A DNA stretch of 64,000 nt from an uncultured Flavobacterium sp. (GCF_963422545.1 NZ_OY730249.1:62001-126000); one strand, 5' to 3'; counted from the first letter of the stretch, positions 8,301 to 16,182 are shown. Notes: generated by a model not told the origin, from the sequence alone. Numbers and translations are program-made.

Positions 8301-9047
8301 ATGTACTTCACGATCTTTATTTTTTGTAGTCAATTGACTTTTAGTCAGGACTTAAAGCCGGAATATCAAAAATTTGTCAAGAGTTTTATTGCCAATGTAA
8401 AAGCCAATAACAGAGAAGGCGTTTCGAAATTTATTTCTTTTCCATTAAAACGCGATTATCCAATTCCGGAAGTTAAAAACAAAGCCGATTTTATAAAAAG
8501 ATATGATCAGATTTTTGATGCCACACTCAAAAACGGAATCATTAAATCGAATCCTGCAAAAGATTGGGAAGAAGTAGGATGGAGAGGAATAATGCTATAT
8601 AGCGGTACTTTATGGATTGATACTAACGGAAAAGTTATTGCAGTTAATTATCAATCAAAATTTGAGAATGATCTGAAAAACAAATTAGTTGTTGCTGAAA
8701 AAAGCAAACTTCATCCGTCAATTGCAAAGTTTGAAACTCCGGTTTGTATTTTAGAAACTTCCAAATTCAGAATTAGAATTGATGATTTAGGAAACGATAA
8801 TTACAGATATGCTTCATGGTCTATTAAGAAACCAATGAGTGAGGAACCTGATTTAGTGATTACTAATGGAAAGTGGGTTGCAGATGGAAGTGGAGGAAAC
8901 AGTCATTATGATTTCAAAAAAGAAGTTTACGTGTATGAATGCTATATTATCAAAATGGGTGAAGACGGCTCACCACCAGCAATTTTAACAATTTATCAAG
9001 GCGATAAAGTAATCCTTGAACAAGACGCGAAAATTGTTCCACGATAA
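8301..9047 (+). CDS. Secreted protein of unknown function, tandem paralogue 1
   Basis: I do not recognise a named family. The protein has 248 residues with a hydrophobic start ending in FSQ, an export signal of the usual Flavobacterium kind. An N-terminal region (about 18-75) could be an NTF2-like fold (YQKFVKSFIANVKANN). The C-terminal half has LETSKFRIRIDDLGNDNYRY and a final ILTIYQGDKVIL strand. It is about 60% identical by eye to the next gene. The signal lacks the usual Lys/Arg start; a stop lies directly upstream in this frame, while ATGAATAAG at 8291 is in another frame. One base less would join them into MNKMYFTIF, so a small indel at the start is possible. Confidence 0.8.
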   Translation: MYFTIFIFCSQLTFSQDLKPEYQKFVKSFIANVKANNREGVSKFISFPLKRDYPIPEVKNKADFIKRYDQIFDATLKNGIIKSNPAKDWEEVGWRGIMLYSGTLWIDTNGKVIAVNYQSKFENDLKNKLVVAEKSKLHPSIAKFETPVCILETSKFRIRIDDLGNDNYRYASWSIKKPMSEEPDLVITNGKWVADGSGGNSHYDFKKEVYVYECYIIKMGEDGSPPAILTIYQGDKVILEQDAKIVPR

Positions 9048-9078
9048 AAAATTCCTATTCGAAAGAGTAGGATTTTTT
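9048..9078 (+). terminator. Rho-independent terminator of paralogue 1
   Basis: The stem TCCTATTC (9053-9060) and GAGTAGGA (9065-9072) has one G-T pair and a GAAA tetraloop. Six T residues follow. Confidence 0.8.
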
Positions 9079-9354
9079 GTTTAAAAATGAATCTAGAATG
9101 TTTTTATAGTATTAATTACGTTATAAAACATTATGTAAAATAGGGTTTTGTAGATTTGATTTAAATAATTGTAAATCAGTAGAATGTATTCTAATTAAAA
9201 ATAATAAAATTGTTCCACGTTAAACAAATGATCCTATTTTTAATAAATAATTTTTTTGGTCTGAAATCTAAAAATGTGAAAGGAAATTAGAAATTAAGTA
9301 CATTTATATTTAGTTGTAAGGGTCAGATTAATAATCGATTAAAAATATTTTAAG
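9079..9354. other. Intergenic region copied with the tandem paralogues
   Basis: No gene is seen here. The segment holds AAACATTATGTAAAATA (from 9127) and TGTTCCACGTTAAACA (9211-9226). Both also occur upstream of the first paralogue (from 8150, and 8196-8211), so the duplication unit included upstream DNA. Confidence 0.6.
9211..9226. other. Decayed parS-like 16-mer
   Basis: TGTTCCACGTTAAACA is identical to the copy at 8196-8211. It lies 129 bases before the second paralogue. Confidence 0.5.
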
Positions 9355-10116
9355 ATGAAAAAGAGGAAATTATTTTTAGTATTATTGATTTTTTGCAGTG
9401 GTTTGATTGGTGCGCAGGATTTAAAAGCAGAATATCAAAAGTTGGTTAAAAGCTTTATTGACAACGTAAAAAGTGATGATAAAGAAGCAATTGGAGATTT
9501 GGTTTTGTACCCGTTAAATAGAGAATATCCAATACCTGATATGGTCGATAAAGCCGATTTTGTAAAACGTTATTCTGAAATTTTTGATGAAGTCTTAAAG
9601 AATGAAATAACAAAATCTGATCCCGCAAAAAACTGGTCTGATATGGGTTTGCGCGGATTAATGCTTAATCAGGGAGATATTTGGCTGGATACTGACGGAC
9701 GTTTAATTGCGATAAACTATGAATCAAAGTTTGAAAATAATCTCAAAAAATCTTTGATCGCAGATCAAAAGAAAGTGCTGGATCCAAGTATAGCCTTTTT
9801 TCAAATGCCAATTTGTATTTTAGAAACGGCTAAGTTCAGAATTAGAATTGATAATTTAGGAAATAATAATTATCGATATGCTTCATGGTCAATTGATAAA
9901 GCGATGACCGAAAAGCCTGATTTAGTGCTTAATGGTGGTAATTTGATTGTTGAAGGAATTGGTGGAAATCATCAGTACGAATTTAAAAAAGAGAATTATA
10001 CGTACGAATGTGCAATCATTGTTTTGGGCGAAAAAAACTCACCTCCTGCAAAACTCACAATCTATCAGGGAACTAAAGTAATCCTGAAACAGGATGCTAA
10101 AATAATAGCGGAATAA
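9355..10116 (+). CDS. Secreted protein of unknown function, tandem paralogue 2
   Basis: The protein has 253 residues with a clear signal peptide (MKKRKLFLVLLIFCSGLIGA, cleavage near AQ at 20-21). The mature part is collinear with the preceding gene throughout, including YPIPD, KADFVKRY, LETAKFRIRIDNLG, YRYASWSI and the last strand LTIYQGTKVIL, so the pair arose by tandem duplication. The function is unknown. Periplasmic or surface location is likely because neither protein has a lipobox or a recognisable type IX secretion signal. It ends at a strong bidirectional hairpin shared with the convergent gene. Confidence 0.87.
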   Translation: MKKRKLFLVLLIFCSGLIGAQDLKAEYQKLVKSFIDNVKSDDKEAIGDLVLYPLNREYPIPDMVDKADFVKRYSEIFDEVLKNEITKSDPAKNWSDMGLRGLMLNQGDIWLDTDGRLIAINYESKFENNLKKSLIADQKKVLDPSIAFFQMPICILETAKFRIRIDNLGNNNYRYASWSIDKAMTEKPDLVLNGGNLIVEGIGGNHQYEFKKENYTYECAIIVLGEKNSPPAKLTIYQGTKVILKQDAKIIAE

Positions 10117-10151
10117 AAAAAATCCTATTAGTCTGGCTAATAGGATTTTTT
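10117..10151. terminator. Bidirectional 15-bp hairpin terminator
   Basis: The arms 10117-10131 and 10137-10151 pair perfectly around TCTGG, with A- and T-runs on the outer sides. It lies between two convergent genes and can end transcription from both. Confidence 0.9.
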
Positions 10152-10154
10152 CGT

Positions 10155-10601
10155 TTAAAGCGATGCTTTAATTTTGTCCAAATCTTTTTGCTGATTTATT
10201 TGCTTCAACTTAAGTTTTTGAATTTCAAGTTCGTTTTCTTTTAATTTAACGGCTTGTTTTTGAGATTCTTCAGCAGTAAGTGAATTTGAATTATTTTTTG
10301 AAGAAATCTTTTCATTATTAGATTCTAACTTGCTGACTTTCTGTTTTGTTTTATCAAGTTTTTTTTCTGAATTTTTCAGATCTCTTTGATGATTTTCGAC
10401 CATTTTTTGCTCTTTCTTCAATCTGGCTTGTTCATCATTAAGTTTTTTATGAATTTCGTCAGATGATCTTTTGGTCTCTTGATCAGTTTTTTTTGCTAAA
10501 GCATCCTGAGCTTTTTTGGTTGTTACAATATCCTGCGCATAAAATTGTTGGGCAGAAATGATAAGAAAGAATGCAAAAAATACTTTTAATTTATGATTCA
10601 T
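10155..10601 (-). CDS. Secreted coiled-coil protein of unknown function
   Basis: The protein starts with a signal peptide (MNHKLKVFFAFFLIISA, then QQFYAQ). The rest is highly charged helix rich in Lys, Glu, Gln and Asn, with no catalytic motif. It is predicted to be a periplasmic coiled coil. The ATG at 10634 would add 11 residues before the signal peptide; the inner ATG at 10601 gives a normal signal, so I prefer it. No family is recognised. It is convergent with the second paralogue and shares its terminator. Confidence 0.75.
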   Translation of the reverse strand: MNHKLKVFFAFFLIISAQQFYAQDIVTTKKAQDALAKKTDQETKRSSDEIHKKLNDEQARLKKEQKMVENHQRDLKNSEKKLDKTKQKVSKLESNNEKISSKNNSNSLTAEESQKQAVKLKENELEIQKLKLKQINQQKDLDKIKASL

Positions 10602-10733
10602 GATTTTATTTAAGTTCTTGTTAATGAAGAACAAAAATAGCAGTTTAAGAAAATAGGTATTGCCGAATAAAGTTTTTTTAAAGATAAAATAAGCTAAAAA
10701 AAATCCTGTTCGTTAGAACAGGATTTTTAAATA

Positions 10734-11702
10734 TTATAATGATTCAACTAATATCCAGGCATCTGGATTTTCGCCCTTTTGTATTTCTTTTTGTGCTTTT
10801 TCGGCTTCAGCCATAGTAGCATAACTTCCGTATAAAACAGGAAATAATCCGTGTTTATTTTCGCCAAGCATTCTGGCTTCATAACCGTCTTTTATCAGTT
10901 GATTATAAGCTTTTCTGGCGTTTTGTTCACTTCTGTAAGCACCGGCCATAATATGATATGGCATTACTTTTTCTTCAACAGTTTCAACTTTTGCTGAATC
11001 TACTGATAGCGTCACAGCAGGAAGTGGGTTTTGAATAAAAAATGTTGCTTCCTGTATCTTGTTTTCTACCTTTTTTTGAACCGCACTTTCAACAATTAGT
11101 GTTTTAGTAGCGATCTGGTTTTGATACAAAGGATATCCAATACTACCAGTAATTCCAAGTCCTAAAACAAGAATTGCAGCATATTTTAAAAGTGGATTTG
11201 CAGACCTGTTTTCTTCTTCATTTTCATACAATGATATCGCCTCATTTTCTGAAATTTTCTCGATTTTTTTCTCGAACATTTCTTTTTTCACTAACGGAGA
11301 AACAAATGGACTTAATCCAAAAGAACTTGTTAGATAATTGGTTTGATCATTTGGTGTGAAAATTATATTATTTTCAGAATTAAGGCGAATTTCACCAATT
11401 CCTTTTAGGTAAATAGTACCATTTTCTTCTAATGTCTTTTTCCAGTTTAAAACCTCAAAAGCAATAGCACTTACAGCAAAACCATAAGATGTTTTTTCTG
11501 CATTTGCGATATGATTTGCCAACAATCCATCATTATTTTTCAAATGACTGTTAAAAGAGATCATTTTTTTTGGAGGAAAAAACGAATTTGTGCTTTCATT
11601 AAGCTGCGCCGACTGAATTTCGGTCAAAAATGCTCCGAACCCCGGAACCGTTACACACTGATAACGATACAATAACTGTCCTATGTAAGTTTCGATTTTC
11701 AT
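10734..11702 (-). CDS. HU-CCDC81 and SPOR domain protein
   Basis: The N-terminal 115 residues resemble the prokaryotic CCDC81-type HU domain (GQLLYRYQCVTVPGFGAFL, then IYLKGIGEIRL). A single membrane segment lies at about 171-192. A SPOR domain, which binds denuded septal peptidoglycan, fills about 247-322 (PYHIMAGAYRSEQNARKAY). This layout is known in Bacteroidota and has been proposed to link chromatin-like DNA or protein binding in the cytoplasm with the division site. The protein would thus cross the inner membrane with HU inside and SPOR outside. A promoter ends five bases before the start codon, so the message is probably leaderless. Confidence 0.9.
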   Translation of the reverse strand: MKIETYIGQLLYRYQCVTVPGFGAFLTEIQSAQLNESTNSFFPPKKMISFNSHLKNNDGLLANHIANAEKTSYGFAVSAIAFEVLNWKKTLEENGTIYLKGIGEIRLNSENNIIFTPNDQTNYLTSSFGLSPFVSPLVKKEMFEKKIEKISENEAISLYENEEENRSANPLLKYAAILVLGLGITGSIGYPLYQNQIATKTLIVESAVQKKVENKIQEATFFIQNPLPAVTLSVDSAKVETVEEKVMPYHIMAGAYRSEQNARKAYNQLIKDGYEARMLGENKHGLFPVLYGSYATMAEAEKAQKEIQKGENPDAWILVESL

Positions 11703-11707
11703 ATTAG

Positions 11708-11736
11708 CAAAGTTATGTAATGAATATAGTTATCAA
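11708..11736 (-). promoter_or_regulatory. Promoter of the HU-CCDC81/SPOR gene
   Basis: Read on the minus strand, TTG (11734-11736), an 18-base spacer and TAACTTTG (11708-11715) fit the Bacteroidota consensus. Only five bases separate the -7 box from the ATG at 11702, which places the transcription start at or very near the start codon. Confidence 0.6.
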
Positions 11737-11939
11737 AATTTTATTCACAATTTTTATTAACAATTCTGATATTTTTATAGACAATTAGTTTTCAGTATTT
11801 TAATAGTTATGTTATTAGTTTTAAAAAATCGACTGTAATGTAAATTATTGTTTTTATTAAGAAATTACTTTATTTTAACCATATTTGCAGTATTAATTTA
11901 TCAGAGTTTTTAATTCTATTTTACATAATATTTTAGCAG

Positions 11940-13040
11940 ATGTCTGATCAGGAATTATTTTATTTATTAGCCTTATTAAAAGTTGATGGAGTGGGTGATA
12001 TTATGGCTAAAAAGCTGTTATCTCACTGCGGAAATGCGGAGTCTGTTTTTAAAACTAAAATCACTCAAATTGCTGCTATTGATGGAGTTGGAGCATTTTT
12101 ACTGAAGAATTTAAATGACAAATCTATTTTTGAAAAAGCAAATCAGGAACTCGAGTTTATTAAATCTAATGCAGTAAATGTTTCCTTTTTTTTGGATGAA
12201 AATTATCCCGATCGGCTGAAACATTGCATCGATTCGCCGGTTTTGATTTTTTCTTCGGGAAACATTAATTTGAAAAATAAAAAATTAATTAGTATAGTAG
12301 GAACGCGCCAGATTACCTCATACGGAACGGAGTTTTGCAAAAAGCTAATTGAAGATCTGGCGCCTCTTGATCCGGTAATTGTCAGCGGATTTGCTTATGG
12401 AGTTGATATTGTAGCGCATCAATTGGCTGTTGAAAACAACTTACAAACGATTGGAGTTCTGGCACATGGCTTAAACCAAATTTATCCTAAAATGCATAAA
12501 AAGTACGTCGCAAAAATGGAGGAAAATGGTGGATTTATAACTGAATTTTGGAGTTCTTCAAACCCTGATAAAGAGAATTTTGTACGTAGAAATCGCATTG
12601 TTGCCGGCATGACTGAAGCTACGATTGTCATTGAATCTGCAGATAAAGGCGGTTCGCTTATTACAGCAAACCTAGCAAATGATTATAACCGTGATGTTTT
12701 TGCCGTTCCGGGCCGTGTGACTGACAAATACAGTCAAGGCTGTAATAATCTAATTAAAACGCAAAAAGCAAACGTCCTGACAAGTGCAGCAGATTTGATT
12801 TATATTTTGAACTGGGACGTTGAAAACAAGGCTAAAACAGTACAAAAGCAATTGTTTGTAGAGCTGGAACCAGAGGAGCAAAAAGTGTATGATTTTCTCT
12901 TAAAAAACGGAAAGGAATTATTAGATTTTATTGCACTTCAATGTGATTTTCCGATTTATAAAATATCAGGAATCCTTTTAAATATGGAACTTAAAGGCGT
13001 GATTCGCCCATTACCTGGGAAATTATTTGAGGCGATTTAA
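11940..13040 (+). CDS. dprA: DNA-processing protein DprA
   Basis: DprA binds incoming single-stranded DNA during natural transformation and loads RecA. The 366 residues include an N-terminal helix-hairpin-helix/SAM-like region (VDGVGDIMAKKLL). The Rossmann fold has GTRQITSYG (121-129), SGFAYGVD (149-156) and FVRRNRIVAG (214-223). A DprA winged-helix-like C-terminus covers about 300-366. It is transcribed divergently from the HU-CCDC81/SPOR gene. No other competence gene is adjacent; recA lies about 3 kb further on. I saw no convincing -33/-7 pair upstream. Confidence 0.95.
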   Translation: MSDQELFYLLALLKVDGVGDIMAKKLLSHCGNAESVFKTKITQIAAIDGVGAFLLKNLNDKSIFEKANQELEFIKSNAVNVSFFLDENYPDRLKHCIDSPVLIFSSGNINLKNKKLISIVGTRQITSYGTEFCKKLIEDLAPLDPVIVSGFAYGVDIVAHQLAVENNLQTIGVLAHGLNQIYPKMHKKYVAKMEENGGFITEFWSSSNPDKENFVRRNRIVAGMTEATIVIESADKGGSLITANLANDYNRDVFAVPGRVTDKYSQGCNNLIKTQKANVLTSAADLIYILNWDVENKAKTVQKQLFVELEPEEQKVYDFLLKNGKELLDFIALQCDFPIYKISGILLNMELKGVIRPLPGKLFEAI

Positions 13041-13050
13041 TTAAAAAAAG

Positions 13051-13112
13051 TTGCCACGAATTACACAAATTAACACTAATTAATTAGCGGAAATTTGTGT
13101 AATTCGTGGCAA
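13051..13112. repeat. Perfect 21-bp inverted repeat between dprA and trpS
   Basis: The arms 13051-13071 (TTGCCACGAATTACACAAATT) and 13092-13112 are exact complements, with A/T-runs outside, in the space between two convergent genes. It can serve as a bidirectional terminator. Similar GCCACGAATTACACAAATT palindromes are, from memory, dispersed in Flavobacterium genomes. Confidence 0.85.
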
Positions 13113-13120
13113 AAAATATG

Positions 13121-14095
13121 TTATTTACTAAATCCAAGAACTTCTCGAACCTTAGCTAAAACACTATCAGCAATGATAGAAGCCTTTCCTGCACCTTTTT
13201 TCAAAAGAGCGTCAACTTCTTCAAGGTTGTTTATATAGTAATTATATTTTTCTCTTTCGGTTTTAAATTTCTCTGTAATCAGTTCAAACAAAGCTTGTTT
13301 GGCGTGACCGTAACCGTAATTTCCTCCAAGATAATTGGCTCTCATTTCGGCGATTTGCTCTTCAGTTGCCAACAAAGAATATATGGCAAAGGCGTTACAA
13401 GTATCCGGATTTTTAGGAGCTTCAAGCGGGGTACTATCAGTTTCAATACTCATTACTTGTTTGCGTAACACTTTATCATCCAGAAAAATATTGATAATAT
13501 TATTGGCAGATTTACTCATTTTTCCGCCATTTGTTCCCGGAATCAACATACCGTCTTCCTGAATTATAGCTTCTGGAATAACAAAAGTTTCACCCATTTG
13601 GTGATTGAAACGGGAAGCTACATCACGAGTGATTTCTAAATGCTGCAATTGATCTTTTCCAACTGGAACAAATTCAGCGTCGTAAAGCAAAATATCAGCT
13701 GCCATTAACATCGGATAGGTAAAAAGTCCAGCGTTAACGTCGTCTAAACGATCTGATTTATCTTTGAAAGAATGTGCCAAAGTCAGTCTTTGAAACGGAA
13801 AAAAGCAACTTAAATACCAGGTTAATTCAGTAGTTTGAACCACATCAGATTGTCTGTAAAACGTAACTTTGTCAGGATTTAGACCGCAAGCAAGCCAAGC
13901 TGCAGCGGTGCTGTATGTATTTTCTCTTAATGTTTTACCATCTTTAATCTGCGTAATCGAGTGTAAATCAGCAATAAACAAATAAGATTCGTTTGCAGGA
14001 TTATTCGATAATTCAACTGCAGGAATAATTGCTCCTAATAAATTTCCCAAATGTGGCGTTCCAGTACTCTGAACACCAGTTAGTATTTTTGCCAT
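13121..14095 (-). CDS. trpS: Tryptophan--tRNA ligase
   Basis: This class I aminoacyl-tRNA synthetase charges tRNA-Trp. The 324-residue length is standard for the bacterial enzyme. The HIGH-like signature is TPHLGN (13-18) and the KMSKS loop is exact at 192-196. Other conserved segments are YPMLMAADILLYDA and VPVGKDQLQHLE. The C-terminal anticodon-binding helical region is complete. It is convergent with dprA across a perfect palindrome. Upstream, its 5' side faces the repeat-flanked GxxExxY gene. Confidence 0.97.
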   Translation of the reverse strand: MAKILTGVQSTGTPHLGNLLGAIIPAVELSNNPANESYLFIADLHSITQIKDGKTLRENTYSTAAAWLACGLNPDKVTFYRQSDVVQTTELTWYLSCFFPFQRLTLAHSFKDKSDRLDDVNAGLFTYPMLMAADILLYDAEFVPVGKDQLQHLEITRDVASRFNHQMGETFVIPEAIIQEDGMLIPGTNGGKMSKSANNIINIFLDDKVLRKQVMSIETDSTPLEAPKNPDTCNAFAIYSLLATEEQIAEMRANYLGGNYGYGHAKQALFELITEKFKTEREKYNYYINNLEEVDALLKKGAGKASIIADSVLAKVREVLGFSK

Positions 14096-14192
14096 TCTAG
14101 TATTTTATTCTTTAACTGCAAATGTCGTGATGTTTTTTTTAACCGCAAAGTTTGCAATGATTTTACGCAAAGTTTGAGAAGTTTCTTTGGAG

Positions 14193-14280
14193 TTTTTTAC
14201 CGCAAAGAGCACAAAGGTTTTTCGCAAAGAAAAGAAGTTAAAATACTGTTTAAGTATTGCTTTGCAATAAGTTCGCAAAG
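14193..14280. repeat. Left arm of 88-bp inverted repeat around the GxxExxY gene
   Basis: This arm is the reverse complement of 14742-14829 with about four mismatches. It contains ACCGCAAAG and TTTTTCGCAAAGAAA motifs and a small internal palindrome TATTGCTTTGCAATA. Further CCGCAAAG and ACGCAAAG motifs lie to its left (14142-14172). Confidence 0.85.
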
Positions 14281-14286
14281 CTTTAT

Positions 14287-14664
14287 CTATAAGTTGTTTA
14301 CAACTCTTCTAATTCCGTTTTTTAGTAAAATTTCATTGAAGTTTATTAGTAAACCTAGTTTGTAATTGCCAAGTTTTAGATAAGTTAATGTTTGTGCTAA
14401 GTGATTTACACTAAGTGATTCTACACTTTTTATTTCGATTATGAATTTGTTTTCTACAAGTAAATCAATGCGATATCCACAATCAAGTTGAACGTCTTCA
14501 AAAATTAGAGGCATTGTTTTCTCTTTCTCTACGAGAAGCCCTCGTTGTGTAATTTTATAAAACAAACATTCTTTATAAGCGTTCTCTAATAAACCCGATC
14601 CAAGTTTTTTATGAATTTCAATTGCAAGTCCAATTATAATATTTGATATTTCGTTTTCGGTCAT
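14287..14664 (-). CDS. GxxExxY family protein (PD-(D/E)xK nuclease-like)
   Basis: This is a small protein (125 residues) of the GxxExxY family. The name-giving motif is GLLENAY at 24-30. The nuclease-like core DLLVENKFIIEIK has Asp67, Glu77 and Lys79, so the PD-(D/E)xK catalytic set is intact. The family is often present in several copies in Bacteroidota and its biological role is not established. The gene ends seven bases from the left arm and starts 78 bases from the right arm of an 88-bp inverted repeat, so it sits in a compact 637-bp cassette. Mobility is inferred; no transposase is present. Confidence 0.92.
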   Translation of the reverse strand: MTENEISNIIIGLAIEIHKKLGSGLLENAYKECLFYKITQRGLLVEKEKTMPLIFEDVQLDCGYRIDLLVENKFIIEIKSVESLSVNHLAQTLTYLKLGNYKLGLLINFNEILLKNGIRRVVNNL

Positions 14665-14741
14665 AATTTTATTTTAATTTTAAAGAAGCACAATAAATTT
14701 AATAATTAATTTCTTATAAAAAAATTTAATTTACGCCCAGC

Positions 14742-14829
14742 CTTTGTGAACTTATTGCAAAGCAATACTTAAACAGTATTTTAACTTTTTTTCTTTGCGA
14801 AAAACCTTTGTGTCCTTTGCGGTAAAAAA
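14742..14829. repeat. Right arm of 88-bp inverted repeat around the GxxExxY gene
   Basis: This is the reverse complement of 14193-14280 with about four mismatches. Possible short direct repeats TGGAG lie outside the arms (14188-14192 and 14833-14837), but the offset differs by three bases, so a target duplication is doubtful. Confidence 0.85.
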
Positions 14830-14931
14830 TTATGGAGTAAAACATTATCTGCTTTATATTTAAAAGACAATTACTTTATGGTAAAATTATTCGTCAAATA
14901 AAATCTTTATTAAAATTCATTTCGGTTTTCT

Positions 14932-14939
14932 TACATTTG
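14932..14939 (+). promoter_or_regulatory. -7 box of the first acyltransferase gene
   Basis: TACATTTG fits TAnnTTTG and ends five bases before the ATG at 14945, suggesting a leaderless or nearly leaderless message. No TTG is found at the usual -33 distance. Confidence 0.45.
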
Positions 14940-14944
14940 AAACC

Positions 14945-15700
14945 ATGAAAGGAATTAAAATTGTTTTTTGGGTTTTATGGCGCATTTGGTTTTACATCTT
15001 GATGGCCATTCCGATATTGATTATGCTGCCGTTTTTACTGATTTCTATTATATCAGAGAGTGGTTACCCTTATTTCTTTAAAATGGCTCGCATTTGGGCT
15101 AAATTCATCCTTTTTGGCATGGGTTTTTATTATAAGATCGAACGAAGAGAAAAGCTTATTAAAAATAAGAGTTACATGATCGTAGCAAATCACACTTCAA
15201 TGACTGATATTATGCTGATGTTGGTGGTGGTGAAAAATCCTTTTGTTTTTGTTGGAAAAAAAGAACTTTCGAAGATTCCGTTGTTTGGATTTTTCTATAA
15301 AAGAACTTGTATTTTGGTCGACAGAAATTCTTCAAAAAGTAAAAATGAAGTTTTCAAGAGAGCACAAAACAGACTTAATCAAGGACTTAGTATTTGTATT
15401 TTTCCGGAAGGAGGAGTTCCTGATGACGAAACTATTTTGTTGGATGAGTTTAAAGATGGTGCCTTTAGATTGGCATTAGAGCATCAGATTCCGATTGTTC
15501 CAATTGTTTTTGCTGACAATAAAGAACGTTTCTCATACAGTTTTTTTAGCGGAAGCCCCGGAAAAATGCGTGCGAGAGTTTTGCCTTTCGTGGAAACGGA
15601 AGGACATGGAAGCGTAATCAGAAAAGAGCTTCGAGATAAAGTAAGACAATTGATTCATAATGGTTTACTTGAATTTAGAAAGGAAGATTTAAAATCGTAA
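14945..15700 (+). CDS. Lysophospholipid acyltransferase family protein (PlsC type)
   Basis: It likely acylates 1-acylglycerol-3-phosphate to phosphatidate, or a related lipid, at the inner membrane. The N-terminus has hydrophobic segments (about 5-35 and 48-62). The catalytic motif is NHTSMTD at 82-88 and the second block is FPEGG at 153-157. The usual FPEGTRS is reduced to FPEGGVPD here, so the substrate may differ from canonical PlsC. The length of 251 residues is normal. A perfect hairpin terminator follows. A second, more canonical paralogue lies at 60475. Confidence 0.9.
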   Translation: MKGIKIVFWVLWRIWFYILMAIPILIMLPFLLISIISESGYPYFFKMARIWAKFILFGMGFYYKIERREKLIKNKSYMIVANHTSMTDIMLMLVVVKNPFVFVGKKELSKIPLFGFFYKRTCILVDRNSSKSKNEVFKRAQNRLNQGLSICIFPEGGVPDDETILLDEFKDGAFRLALEHQIPIVPIVFADNKERFSYSFFSGSPGKMRARVLPFVETEGHGSVIRKELRDKVRQLIHNGLLEFRKEDLKS

Positions 15701-15710
15701 TTATAAATTG

Positions 15711-15745
15711 AAACCCGACAAACTTTAAGATTTGTCGGGTTTTCT
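15711..15745 (+). terminator. Rho-independent terminator after the acyltransferase gene
   Basis: The arms AAACCCGACAAA (15711-15722) and its exact complement (15731-15742) enclose CTTTAAGA. T-rich sequence follows. Confidence 0.9.
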
Positions 15746-16182
15746 TTTGAATTAAAAACCCCCGTCTTAGTATTCAAATGTTATCGATGAATTATTTTTT
15801 CTGAAATAAAACGTAATACTTTTTTAAATTTTAGTTTGGTTTTTCGTCGGTTTTTATTGTACAACACTTCTATTTTCTCTTTCATAGTAAAATATTTAAC
15901 GGTTGATAATAAAGAGTTTAGCAAAACTCAAGTTAAAGTCATACTAGTATAGAGAGTAAAAAATGAAAAAGGTTGCGTGAAAAGTGAAACAAAAAATTAA
16001 AAACCCGTTAGCACCAAATAAACTAACGGATTTTTAGGGAACAAACCAACCAAATTTATTCTAAAAAAGAACTTTCGACCTGGGTATTTATGGCCAAATA
16101 CCAATCAAATCTCGTGTTTAATTGTATAGATGGAAGAGTTGCAAAAAGGTTGCGTCATTTTTTTAATTTTTTTTGAAATAAA
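15746..16182. other. Long intergenic region with hairpin and short repeats
   Basis: No convincing gene is seen. It holds a near-perfect hairpin (15999-16011 with 16023-16035, AAAAACCCGTTAG type), two copies of AAAAAGGTTGCGT (15966-15978 and 16143-16155) and one short minus-strand frame (15781-15885). It may be a relic or carry a small RNA; nothing decides this. Confidence 0.4.
15781..15885 (-). CDS. Possible 34-residue basic small protein
   Basis: A complete ATG-to-stop frame encodes a very basic peptide (MKEKIEVLYNKNRRKTKLKF at its start, ending KIIHR). No family is recognised and the A-rich DNA makes such peptides likely by chance. It is listed only because it fills an otherwise empty 550-base gap. 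Confidence 0.15.
   Translation of the reverse strand: MKEKIEVLYNKNRRKTKLKFKKVLRFISEKIIHR

Noticed and set aside
11850..11890. Promoter for dprA at CATATTTG
   Set aside because: The first base of the box does not match and no TTG lies at the correct distance.
14188..14837. TGGAG direct repeats as a target-site duplication of the GxxExxY cassette
   Set aside because: The copies are at different distances from the repeat arms and are too short to be convincing.
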